Source: DATFTE01 sp963802575
GTDB lineage: Bacteria; Acidobacteriota; Terriglobia; Terriglobales; Acidobacteriaceae
Direction of reading: 5' to 3'
Length of the DNA stretch: 64,000 nucleotides
Assembly: GCA_963802575.1 (NCBI GenBank)
Contig: CAWDJF010000004.1
Location: 62,001-126,000, forward strand
Shown here: positions 42,534-50,552 of the stretch, piece after piece
Layout of the letters: the number at the start of each line of letters is the position of its first letter
Position numbering within the stretch: position 1 is the first letter of the stretch
Notes under the pieces: generated by a model
Database searches by the model: none
What the model was told of the DNA's origin: nothing
What the model saw: only the letters and a program-made list of their open reading frames with translations
Made by a program: the position numbers and the translations under genes

Positions 42534-42818
42534 TCAAAAATGTACTCCATAGGCATTACAACCGGATATATACCCCGACCCTTGGAAGAAAGCCTCGTAC
42601 AAGAAGCTAAGTGTGGAATAGAGCCCCACCCCCCGCAAGCATTGTGCCTCCCACCATTTCCTGCGGGGTTTCCATGCCGCGTCAATCTGATCGATATGCA
42701 GGTCATCATAGCGTTCAATTCCGCCTTCACGGACGGCGGAATTGAACCACGATTGAATGACTTCTCTATGCTTAATTCCTCCATGGCCGCTACGAGGACA
42801 ATTGAAGCAAGCAGCCAC
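42534..42818 (-). pseudogene. Possible 3' fragment of a transferred gene
   Basis: 94 codons on the minus strand without a convincing start. It is tryptophan- and charged-residue rich (HREVIQSWFNSAV, KPRRKWWEAQCLRG, LSFLYEAFFQGSGY), which looks protein-like. It is cut at its 5' side by a stop (TGA) only one codon upstream, close to the RAYT element. It may be the tail of a larger gene truncated by that insertion, with the 42160-42516 gene as its former partner. Family unknown. Confidence 0.3.
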
Positions 42819-42904
42819 GGTTCATGCCAATGATTTCAGCACCCGCCTTAAGTGTGGTGATCGGTCCTCATCGGGCCCGTCTTATCACGCTGTGCCTTCG
42901 GCGC

Positions 42905-43740
42905 GGGGGGGCTGGCCCACCCTTTCCCCGCTACATATTAAACCATGGTTGCCCCACCCTTCGCGGTTTTCGAAGGGTGGGCACGGTGAACCTGTCAGCC
43001 TGGGTTTGGGTTGTCTGTCACAGCCAGCCAACCCGCGATCACTCTAGTGTGGCGTTATGCCTCCGCGCTTACACCGCTACTACGGCGCCGGATATCTTCA
43101 TTTCATCACCTTCAGTTGTTACCACCGTCGTCCGCTGCTGGGTACTCCGCAACGCCGCCAGCGGTTCCTCAATCTCCTCGAGGAAGTCCGCCGCAGTTAC
43201 AAGTTCGTGGTCGTGGGATATGTCGCGATGCCCGAGCACGTACATCTTTTGCTGAGTGAACCTGAGCGCGCTAACCCGTCGGTTGTCATTCAGGTATTGA
43301 AGCAACGCTTCGCCCGACAGGTGCTGCGCGCGAGACGGGAACGGCAGGATGGGTCGCAGAGAACCCTGTGGGAGACGGACGGCGAAGAGCATGTCTGGCA
43401 GCGGCGATTCTACGATTTCGTCGTGTGGAACGAGCACAAACGCGTCGAGAAGCTGCGCTACATGCATAACAATCCGGTGAAGCGAGGTCTGGTGCTTGAG
43501 CCGGAGCAATGGCCATGGAGCAGCTTTCGCTTTTATAGCTATGGCGACCCGGGTCCGGTGCTAGTGAACGAACAGCCTGCCAAGTTGCAACTGCGGGGCC
43601 GAGCGGCATCAGCAATCCAAGTTGCGAGCTAGCGCCAAAGGCTCTTGCTATCAAGCTTCACCGTGCCCACCCTTCGAAAACCGCGAAGGGTGGGGCAACC
43701 CAAGGTTAGAATGATTTCGTAAACGGTGGGCCAGCCCTCC
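42905..43740. mobile_element. REP-associated tyrosine transposase (RAYT) element, intact copy
   Basis: An 836-bp unit. Outer ends GGGCTGGCCCACC and its inverted form lie at about 42908 and 43726. Inside are perfect 44-bp inverted repeats (42947-42990 and 43657-43700), each itself a hairpin of CCCACCCTTCG with CGAAGGGTGGG. The tyrosine transposase gene lies between. It is a self-contained REP/RAYT unit. Confidence 0.85.
43057..43632 (+). CDS. REP-associated tyrosine transposase (IS200-like, TnpA_REP)
   Basis: 191 residues. It is a single-strand DNA transposase of the HUH/Y1 class. The HUH motif is in MPEHVHLLL, and the probable catalytic tyrosine is in LRYMHNNPVKRGLV. N-terminal HFITFSCYHRRPLL and RRFYDFVVWNEHK are family-typical. 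RAYTs recognise and cut REP hairpins, here presumably the flanking CCCACCCTTCG/CGAAGGGTGGG hairpins. The gene is complete. A copy truncated after about 55 residues lies at 44353-44518. Confidence 0.93.
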   Translation: MPPRLHRYYGAGYLHFITFSCYHRRPLLGTPQRRQRFLNLLEEVRRSYKFVVVGYVAMPEHVHLLLSEPERANPSVVIQVLKQRFARQVLRARRERQDGSQRTLWETDGEEHVWQRRFYDFVVWNEHKRVEKLRYMHNNPVKRGLVLEPEQWPWSSFRFYSYGDPGPVLVNEQPAKLQLRGRAASAIQVAS

Positions 43741-44171
43741 TATCTCTCCTCTCCGCTGCTGCTGAATATCGTCCAGCGACCGTTGTCTCGATGCAACTCA
43801 AAATTGAATCTCACTTTTGCTCTCTCGTATTGAAAATCAGCTTTTATAGTTGCTCTCCAACGACTCGGATTCCGCCGTTTTTGAACTGTCATGCCCTGTT
43901 CGTGCACGGATCTGAGAGCACCAAACTTCGCCTGCACATCGTGTTCATATCGGACGAAGCTGGTGAGGCTAATTCGCTCTTGAAATTCTGGGCTGTAATA
44001 CCCGTATGCTTCTTCGAATTTCTGATTGACGAGGGCATTTCCATAGCTGGAGAAAGTTTGCATCACAACCTTTCGCTCTGGCCAGACAGCAATGAGTTCA
44101 GGAAGCGTTGCAATCATCGCGAAAAGCCATATACCAACAATGACCGCCAGAATCTTGTATCGTCTCTTCAT
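43740..44171 (-). CDS. Single-pass membrane protein of unknown function
   Basis: 143 residues from the ATG at 44171. The N-terminal anchor KILAVIVGIWLFAMIATL is followed by an extracytoplasmic domain with FSSYGNALVNQKFEEAYGYY and FQYERAKVRFNFELHRDNG, ending WTIFSSSGEER. The pattern resembles DUF4864- or NTF2-like folds. Its stop codon directly touches the right end of the intact RAYT element, and the truncated RAYT copy begins about 40 bp before its start, so the gene is bracketed by the two copies. Confidence 0.6.
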   Translation of the reverse strand: MKRRYKILAVIVGIWLFAMIATLPELIAVWPERKVVMQTFSSYGNALVNQKFEEAYGYYSPEFQERISLTSFVRYEHDVQAKFGALRSVHEQGMTVQKRRNPSRWRATIKADFQYERAKVRFNFELHRDNGRWTIFSSSGEER

Positions 44172-44208
44172 AGGGTCAGTTCCACGATACATGTCAGAAG
44201 ATCGAACC

Positions 44209-44557
44209 GGGGGCTGCCCATCCTTTCCCCGTTGCATCTTAAACCATGGTTGCCCCACCCTTCGCGGTTTTCGAAGGGTGGGCACGGTGAACCCTCTCAG
44301 CGCGGCTTATCTGTCACCGCCAGCCAATCCGCGATCGCTCTAGTATCGAGTGATGCCTCCGCGCTTACACCGCTACTACGGCGCTGGATATCTTCATTTC
44401 ATCACTTTCAGTTGTTACCACCGTCGTCCGCTGTTGGGAACTCGGCAATGCCGCCACCTCTTCCTCACGCTCCTCGAACAAGTCCGCCGCAGTTACAAGT
44501 TCGTGGTCGTGGGATATGGTTCACCGTGCCCACCCTTCGAAACCACGAAGGGTGGGC
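44209..44557. mobile_element. Internally deleted RAYT element copy
   Basis: The left end (44209-44440) matches the intact copy at 42907-43140, including the 44-bp repeat at 44248-44291. The right end repeat at 44520-44557 is present but shortened. About 490 bp of the interior, including the HUH motif, is missing. Confidence 0.8.
44353..44518 (+). pseudogene. Truncated RAYT transposase
   Basis: About 55 codons (MPPRLHRYYGAGYLHFITFS onward) match the intact transposase and end at FVVVGY, just before the HUH motif. The frame then runs into the right-end repeat. It is a non-functional remnant. Confidence 0.85.
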
Positions 44558-44596
44558 GAGCCCGCTGTCTGGAAACAAGTGCGCTATACTTGCCCC

Positions 44597-45358
44597 ATGA
44601 ATGGCCTGTATCAGAACGATCGCGGCGGGATCGCGCTGCTGGGAGCGCTGCTGGCGCTGGGCCTGATTATTGGCGGGTGGGTGCTCGGCTCCGAGATCAA
44701 GGCGACCCGACTGAGTGACCGATACGTAAGTGTCAAAGGGTTGGTCGAGCGCAAGGTCAAGTCTGATCTCGCCATATGGCCGCTTACTTATAAAGAAGCT
44801 GGCGACGATCTCTCCGCGCTCTACGCCAAAACCGAGGCTGACAAGAAAACTGTGCTGCAATTTCTATCCGATCAGGGCATTGAAGCTTCAGAGATCGAGT
44901 TAGGCGTGGTGCGCGTGGTGGATACGCAGGCCAACGAGTACGGAGGCAACGAGCGAGCGCCTCATCGTTACATCGTCGAGCAACAGATCACGGTGCGCAC
45001 ATCGCGCGTCGACCAAGTCGCCGCCGCGGCACAAAAGACCATCCTGCTTCTGCAAAAAGGAATTGTGTTGAGCGGCAATCCCGGTCAGGGTCTCGCGTAC
45101 AAGTTCACCGGCCTCAATTCCATTAAGCCCGACATGATTACCGAAGCCACGCGCAACGCCCGCGCCGCCGCTGACCGCTTTGCGTCCGACTCTGGCAGCA
45201 AAGTCGGCTCGATCCGCCAAGCCAATCAAGGAGTGTTCTCGATTTTGCCGGCGGACCAGGCAAGCGATCCCGGAGAAGCGGGATACAACTCCGGCGACAG
45301 CAGCATTATGAAAACCGTGCGGGTGGTTACGTCGATCGATTACTATCTGGAAAAATAG
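44597..45358 (+). CDS. SIMPL-domain (DUF541) membrane-anchored protein
   Basis: About 253 residues from the ATG at 44597; earlier in-frame codons belong to the RAYT repeat. One N-terminal membrane helix (IALLGALLALGLIIGGWVLG) precedes the SIMPL domain with VSVKGLVERKVKSDLAIWPL, YIVEQQITVRT and ATRNARAAADRFASDSG. SIMPL proteins (E. coli YggE relatives) form oligomeric rings in the periplasm and are linked to oxidative stress tolerance; the molecular role is unclear. A TATACT box lies at 44585-44590, probably inherited from or next to the repeat edge. Confidence 0.88.
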   Translation: MNGLYQNDRGGIALLGALLALGLIIGGWVLGSEIKATRLSDRYVSVKGLVERKVKSDLAIWPLTYKEAGDDLSALYAKTEADKKTVLQFLSDQGIEASEIELGVVRVVDTQANEYGGNERAPHRYIVEQQITVRTSRVDQVAAAAQKTILLLQKGIVLSGNPGQGLAYKFTGLNSIKPDMITEATRNARAAADRFASDSGSKVGSIRQANQGVFSILPADQASDPGEAGYNSGDSSIMKTVRVVTSIDYYLEK

Positions 45359-45432
45359 CTCATGCTGCCTCCCACCTTTGTCGCAAAAGGCGCGACAAAG
45401 ATGGGGCACCCCTCGGTATCGATGACGATGGC

Positions 45433-46626
45433 TTATCGGCTGTATTGATTCTTCTTCTTTTCCGCGTGGCGTTCGAGGCCAAGCTGAATCAGCCGCTCGA
45501 TGAGATCGGCGTAATTCACACCGGACGCGGCCCACAGCTTGGGATACATGCTGATCGCGGTAAAGCCGGGCATGGTGTTGATCTCGTTCAGATAAATCTT
45601 GCGCGTTTTCGGATCCATCAGAAAATCCACGCGGGCGAGGCCGGCACAATCCACGGCTTTGAAGGCCGCGATGGCGAGCTGCTGCACCTTCTTCGTCTCT
45701 GACTTAGTAAGCTTTGCCGGAATAATGAGCTCCGAACCTTCGTCGAGATACTTGGCGGTGTAGTCGTAGAATTCCTTGCCGGGAACGATTTCTCCAGGGA
45801 CGGACGCTTCGGGCTTGTCGTTGCCGAGCACCGAACATTCGATCTCACGTGCTTTCTGCTTGGCTGACCGCCGACTCCTTGTTCGATCACGATCTTACGA
45901 TCGAACTTTGCCGCCTCGTAAATCGCAGGACCCAGTTCTTTGTGATTGTGAGCCTTGGAGATTCCGACCGACGATCCGAGGTTCGCAGGCTTCACGAACA
46001 CCGGATATTTCAGCGCTTTCTCAATCTTCTTCTCCGTCTTCTTGGGTTCGGCTTCCCATTCGCTGCGCAGAATTGTTACGTGCTTGACGATGGGCAGATC
46101 CCGCGGCGCGGAACAGAGATTTCATCACATCTTTATCCATGCCCGCGGCGGAGCCAAGCACGCCTGCACCGACGTACGGAATGTCGGCGAGTTCGAGCAA
46201 TCCCTGGATGGTGCCGTCCTCGCCGAAGGTTCCGTGCAAGACCGGAAAGATGACGTCCACATTGATGGCGCGATCGCTGACGCGACGGGTCAGGCTAGCG
46301 TCGGTCTGGAACGGGGCCATGGCCCCCGCAGCCTTCGGCTCGGGCGGAATGATGACTGCTTCCCCCCGGGCAAGTACGGCGGCACCGGCAGTAGCCTCGG
46401 GATCTCCGGCGCGCAGGTGCCGTTCCTCGTGATCGAGCGGCTTGCCCTGCAGCAGGCGCTCGGCATCGCTCGCGGTCACCCACCGTCCTTCTTTGGTGAT
46501 GCCGACGGGGACAACCTCGAATTTATTTTTGTCGATGGCGTTGAAAACGGAAGCGGCCGACAGCAGCGAGACTTCGTGCTCGCCGCTGCGCCCACCGAAA
46601 AGAATCCCGACCCGGAGTTTCTTCAT
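45433..46626 (-). pseudogene. ddl: D-alanine--D-alanine ligase, interrupted by two frameshifts
   Basis: Three minus-strand frames together cover a full ATP-grasp ligase of about 395 residues that makes D-Ala-D-Ala for peptidoglycan. The first frame has VGILFGGRSGEHEVSLLSA, FPVLHGTFGEDGTIQG and AAGMDKDVMK. A slip near 46097-46100 leads to VFVKPANLGSSVGISK. A second near 45860-45875 leads to ARVDFLMDPKTRKIYLNEINTMPGFT. All motifs are conserved across the joins, and the gene is normally essential, so sequence error is more likely than decay. Confidence 0.85.
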
Positions 46627-46684
46627 GACCCTTCAGTCTGTACGTCGAGCGGCGTCGGCGTCAATCGCAGGTTTGGTTCCAGAC

Positions 46685-46714
46685 AAAAAAACGGAGCCGC
46701 CGAAGCGGCTCCGT
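46685..46714 (-). terminator. Strong rho-independent terminator
   Basis: A 10-bp stem (46691-46700 with 46705-46714) with a TTCG tetraloop on the minus strand, followed by at least six T. It terminates the TIGR03118 gene. Confidence 0.92.
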
Positions 46715-46734
46715 ATCACCTCCGACGAACAGCT

Positions 46735-48294
46735 TTAGTGCACCGTCAGCGTGATCATCGTGGTATGCATCACCGCGCCGGATGTGGCAGTGACTGCCAC
46801 CGACGTTGTGCCACGTTGAGCCGCGCTGCTGCCTCCGCCGCACCCCACAGAACCAAGCAAAGTCGTCGAAATGATGGCCACTCCCACAATCGTGAGGATG
46901 ACGGATCCGATTCGCTTTCTTCGCTTCTCCACTCCACCAATCATCACGGCCAGGAAGCCAATGCCTGACATCGCCAGCCATGAACCGGCCAGCCGCGGGC
47001 CGTACGAGCCTCCGGCGGCCGCGTGAACCGTCATGGTGGTCGTGGCGGCGCTTCCCGACGGGGTCACCGACGAAGGATTGAACGTGCAACTGATACCCGT
47101 CGGCCCGGCACAGGTGAAGGTCACAGCGCTGGTGAACCCGTTGGTCGGCGCGACGCTCAGCATGATGCTGGTAGAACCGCCGACGGCAACCGTCGCGCTC
47201 TGCGTCGCCGCTGAGAAAGTGAAATCCGGCGTGTTGCCTCCGCTGCCGGCGCTTGCGTCGATCGCGCCGAAGAGCCCATGCTTTTCTCCCGCAAGTCCGG
47301 CGGTGAAATACATAGTGTCGGGATTGCCTGTTCCTCCCGCGCCGAACACCAGCGCCCACAAGCCTGAGTTACTAAGTGGAGTGCCTCCGGTACCGTTTAG
47401 CTGTCCGAGAAAGTTCCCGGTCGCGGGATCGAAGGCATTGATCGTGCCATCGCCAAAATTCCCCACCAGAATGTCGTTACTGAAAGCTCCGAAACTGGCC
47501 GGAGTCATCACGACACCCCACGGAGAATTCAGCGTACCGTTCGAGGCGAAGCGCTTCACGAAGGTGCCGTCTGTATTGAAGATACTCACGAAGCCATTGC
47601 CGGGCGCGGAGACGGGGTCGTGCTTTGCCGAATCCTGAAGAGCGTAAGTGACATACACCTGCGTTCCGATAAGCTGGATGCCAAACGGCGCAAAACCTGT
47701 GGGCAGACTGGGATCGGTAAACCTTCCCGTCAGCGCGGTCATCTGGAAATTGTGATCGAAGACTTCCACTTGTCCGCTGTTGAAGTTGGTCGCCAGCAGG
47801 AAGTCGGCGCTGTTGTGGTTGATTAGGGACAGACCCTTGTAGACCGCTCCGATCGACGATCGGTCGACCGCAAGAATCGCATTCGTACCCGTGCCATTCC
47901 ATCCGGAAATGGTGCCATCTTCGGTGTCGAACAAGAAGAGGCTCGGCCCGGTACCCACGACAAATCCACTGGTCGAGTTGGCCACGGTCCCTGTCGGAGT
48001 TGCGAACCCCGCTCCACCGGCTGGCAGTGGAATCGAAACCGTAGGTTGCTGGCTCGCACCGGTCGCGTCGTACAGCGTGGAAAAGCCACTGTTGTTATCT
48101 GCCACCCAGAAGGGCTGTCCGGGGAAAAATGAGATACCCCAGGGATTGATCAGCTTGGGATCGGTATGGCTCGCCATGCCAGAGACATCCGAAACCAGAT
48201 TGGTCTGTTGATAGGAATTGGTCTGGGCAGCCACTCCCGTGACGAGGGCCACACTCAAAACCGCCATAAATAGAATTGCTGGATTCCGTTTCAC
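46735..48294 (-). CDS. Secreted TIGR03118-family beta-propeller protein
   Basis: 519 residues. A signal peptide (MKRNPAILFMAVLSVALVTGVAAQ) and the family opening YQQTNLVSDVSGMASHTDP, NPWGISFFPGQPFWVADNNSG are present. NHL-like repeats (e.g. GLSLINHNSADFLLATNFNS) follow to about residue 345. A short Ser/Thr-rich domain with an Ig-like strand (VTFTCAGPTGISCTFNPSSV) comes next. The end has a hydrophobic helix and basic cluster (MSGIGFLAVMIGG then EKRRKRIG), like a surface-sorting tail, followed by a second hydrophobic run. Function is unknown; it is presumably on or outside the cell surface. A strong terminator follows. Confidence 0.88.
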   Translation of the reverse strand: MKRNPAILFMAVLSVALVTGVAAQTNSYQQTNLVSDVSGMASHTDPKLINPWGISFFPGQPFWVADNNSGFSTLYDATGASQQPTVSIPLPAGGAGFATPTGTVANSTSGFVVGTGPSLFLFDTEDGTISGWNGTGTNAILAVDRSSIGAVYKGLSLINHNSADFLLATNFNSGQVEVFDHNFQMTALTGRFTDPSLPTGFAPFGIQLIGTQVYVTYALQDSAKHDPVSAPGNGFVSIFNTDGTFVKRFASNGTLNSPWGVVMTPASFGAFSNDILVGNFGDGTINAFDPATGNFLGQLNGTGGTPLSNSGLWALVFGAGGTGNPDTMYFTAGLAGEKHGLFGAIDASAGSGGNTPDFTFSAATQSATVAVGGSTSIMLSVAPTNGFTSAVTFTCAGPTGISCTFNPSSVTPSGSAATTTMTVHAAAGGSYGPRLAGSWLAMSGIGFLAVMIGGVEKRRKRIGSVILTIVGVAIISTTLLGSVGCGGGSSAAQRGTTSVAVTATSGAVMHTTMITLTVH

Positions 48295-48426
48295 CGCGTT
48301 TGCTCCTTTCGACCGTGCCGTACAGGAGCAAGGGTAAGGAGACCAATGAGTGGGGTTGTCAGAAAGGAGTCAAGAAGCTGTCAAATGTCTGACTTGTAGT
48401 TGTCAACAAGTCTGGCGGCATTGGAG

Positions 48427-48461
48427 TTGCGACTCTCGGACTTCTGTGATATCATGATATC
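48427..48461 (+). promoter_or_regulatory. FitAB-type promoter with palindromic operator
   Basis: TTGCGA (48427-48432) and TATCAT (48450-48455) are 17 bp apart. The perfect palindrome GATATCATGATATC (48448-48461) covers the -10 box, suiting repression by a ribbon-helix-helix antitoxin. Confidence 0.75.
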
Positions 48462-48485
48462 GTTGCATGAAAGATATGCGAGAAG

Positions 48486-48737
48486 ATGGCTCAGTTTGTG
48501 GTCCGTAACATTGAAAATTCGGTAAAGGCCCGTCTACAGCGCCGCGCCCGCCGGAACAAGCGAAGCATGGAAGAAGAAGTTCGAGACATCTTGCGGGCTG
48601 CCGTGAATGGAGAAGGTGAGGTATCGAGCGGCGGCCTGGGTTCGGAGATCGCAGCGCTCTTCGCCGGCGCTGGCGTCGACTTCGAGATTCCGGAACTTCG
48701 AGGTCAGGCAATCAAACCGGCGTCCTTTGACGAATGA
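48486..48737 (+). CDS. FitA/VapB-type ribbon-helix-helix antitoxin
   Basis: 83 residues. The N-terminal Arc-like ribbon-helix-helix MAQFVVRNIENSVKARLQRR with NKRSMEEEVRDILRAAV binds DNA. The C-terminal tail with EIAALFAGAGVDFEIPELRG, which is usual for FitA, occupies the toxin active site. The stop overlaps the PIN toxin start by ATGA. It probably represses the GATATCATGATATC palindrome upstream. Confidence 0.9.
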   Translation: MAQFVVRNIENSVKARLQRRARRNKRSMEEEVRDILRAAVNGEGEVSSGGLGSEIAALFAGAGVDFEIPELRGQAIKPASFDE

Positions 48738-49150
48738 TCGTGCTCGATACGAATGTGTTGTCGGCTCTGATGAACGAATCTCCCGAGAGGAGGGTAATCG
48801 ACTGGCTCGATAAACAGCCACGAACCTCCATCTGGACGACGGCCGTTACTGTTCTTGAGATTCGCTTTGGACTTCAGATTCTGCCCGGCGGCAAACGCCG
48901 GGTGCGGTTAATGCGTGCCTTCGAACAACTGTTAGAGAAGATCGAGGACCGCGTTCTTACTTTTGATCGGATAGCAGCGGAGGCGGCAGGAGACCTCATG
49001 GCATGGAGACGAAGTAAAGGCCGCCCAGTGGACCTGCGTGACACCATGATAGCGGGCATTGTGCTTGCGCAACATGCCAGCATGGCCACGCGCAACGTGG
49101 CTCACTTCGATGATCTTTCCATTCCTGTTGTTAACCCCTGGTCCGATTAA
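48734..49150 (+). CDS. FitB/VapC-type PIN-domain toxin
   Basis: 138 residues. MIVLDTNVLSALM with the first aspartate, TVTVLEIRFGLQ with the glutamate, and RDTMIAGIVLAQHASMATRN with the third aspartate give the PIN ribonuclease active site. The tail HFDDLSIPVVNPWS is FitB-like. It is the second toxin-antitoxin pair of this window and not closely similar to the first (18448-19073). Confidence 0.92.
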   Translation: MIVLDTNVLSALMNESPERRVIDWLDKQPRTSIWTTAVTVLEIRFGLQILPGGKRRVRLMRAFEQLLEKIEDRVLTFDRIAAEAAGDLMAWRRSKGRPVDLRDTMIAGIVLAQHASMATRNVAHFDDLSIPVVNPWSD

Positions 49151-49163
49151 AATGCCCGCCCAC

Positions 49164-49192
49164 AAAAAAGCCCCGTCTCGACGACGGGGCTT
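49164..49192 (-). terminator. Rho-independent terminator of the sedolisin gene
   Basis: GCCCCGTC (49170-49177) pairs with GACGGGGC (49183-49190). On the minus strand it is followed by six T. The plus strand can also form the hairpin, so it may serve the toxin gene as well. Confidence 0.88.
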
Positions 49193-49210
49193 GATGCCTT
49201 CACTGAGTGA

Positions 49211-50404
49211 CTATTTTCCTTTGTAAGTACGCGGCGAACCGACCCCGGCGCAGATATCCCATCCGGTCGTGCAAATGGAACTCCCGGTGGTGATGTCATA
49301 GAACGCCTTTTTGTACTGCTTCGAATTGGCGTACTCGTTATAAATCATGGTCAGCTCGGCATTGGTCGACTTGTTGAGCAGACCGGCCGCATTCACGATT
49401 CCGGCGAAGGTCGGGGTTCCCCAACTGGTTCCACCCACTTCCGTCCATCCGCCCTCGAGGTAAATTGCCGCGCAACAATAGTTAGAGGCCACGTCGGGAT
49501 AACCGCGCTGCGTACCGACGATGCCAGAGATGCCGCTCTGATAGCTGGGAATCGGCTCATACGGGCTGATCGCGCCGCCTCCGCCGCCCCACGACTCGCT
49601 CACGAAGTTGCCATGAGAATCGCGATTGAAAGTGGTCCCGCCAACCGCGACTACATATGGAGAAGCCGCCGGATGGATGGTGACGTTCAAGCCGCTATCG
49701 CCGCTGGCAGCGAAGTAGACAACTCCGGGAACCATGAAGAATTTGTCGTAGTTCAATTCGGTAGAGAACTCCGGGATGCCCCAGCTCATGCTGACCACGC
49801 CGCCGCCGTTCGCGGCAACCATGTTCGCGCCCACTTGAACGGCTTGGAACGTGGGATCGGTGTGAGTCAGGACTGACTCGACGAGAAAGATCTTGGCATT
49901 TGGCGCCATGGCGTGCGCCCACTCGATGTCGAGCGCTTCTTCCACCAGCCACTCGGAATAGACCGGAGGCTTGGTGCCCTGGGCATAGACGACGGTCAAG
50001 TCGGCTTGCGGCAATCCGAATTGGGTAGAGAACGCGGCGAGATCGGTGGCCGCAGTCGGGTAATCGCCCGCGTCGATGATGGCGATCGCGCCGACGCCGC
50101 CGGTCGGGACCGTGGTGCTGGTGGTAATCGGGCAACCCACAGGTCCTGTCACCAGTTGATAGACGCAGGCTACCGATCCAGGAGTTTCGGCTCCGGGCGG
50201 CGGTCCGGGTTGCGGATCGCGAGATCCGACGAAGAAGTAGTTGGTGTGGATGTGTCCGGGACGCGGGATGCTTGAGTTGGGAACCGTGATCCTTTGTCCG
50301 TTGATATAGGTTCCGTCGAGTGACTGAGCAAATGCCGGCGAGAGGTACGCGCTCAACGAGAGCGCAACGAGAGCAATGAAGAAAACCACGGCCAAACGCT
50401 TCAT
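49211..50404 (-). CDS. Secreted sedolisin-type (S53) serine-carboxyl peptidase
   Basis: 397 residues with a signal peptide ending near AFAQS. Catalytic residues of sedolisins are visible: the Glu/Asp pair at about E155 and D159 in EEALDIEW, the oxyanion Asp in ASGDSG (about D236), and the nucleophile at about S327 in GGTSWGTP. The usual pro-kumamolisin activation domain is missing. Only about 100 residues of non-homologous, proline-rich sequence precede the catalytic domain, so it may fold without a propeptide. Sedolisins typically work at low pH, which fits a soil acidobacterium. The stand-alone gene has its own terminator. Confidence 0.88.
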   Translation of the reverse strand: MKRLAVVFFIALVALSLSAYLSPAFAQSLDGTYINGQRITVPNSSIPRPGHIHTNYFFVGSRDPQPGPPPGAETPGSVACVYQLVTGPVGCPITTSTTVPTGGVGAIAIIDAGDYPTAATDLAAFSTQFGLPQADLTVVYAQGTKPPVYSEWLVEEALDIEWAHAMAPNAKIFLVESVLTHTDPTFQAVQVGANMVAANGGGVVSMSWGIPEFSTELNYDKFFMVPGVVYFAASGDSGLNVTIHPAASPYVVAVGGTTFNRDSHGNFVSESWGGGGGAISPYEPIPSYQSGISGIVGTQRGYPDVASNYCCAAIYLEGGWTEVGGTSWGTPTFAGIVNAAGLLNKSTNAELTMIYNEYANSKQYKKAFYDITTGSSICTTGWDICAGVGSPRTYKGK

Positions 50405-50552
50405 CCCGAAATCTCCTTAGTCGCCCGTCCAGCCTACAGGCGGCCGGAATCGAGGTTACGACTGCGGGAAGAGTCTACACCGCCGCGATGTTTTAGTTGT
50501 CGAAAGTTTCCGAAGTAGGTGAATGGACCACGGGAAGAAGGACTCCGTGGCC

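Noticed and set aside
42940..44560. Regularly placed copies of a 44-bp palindromic sequence as a CRISPR array
   Set aside because: There are only four units with uneven spacing of hundreds of bases, and they are the ends of RAYT elements.
46139..46968. Long plus-strand frames over ddl and the TIGR03118 gene
   Set aside because: They are antisense shadows; ddl motifs on the minus strand are decisive.
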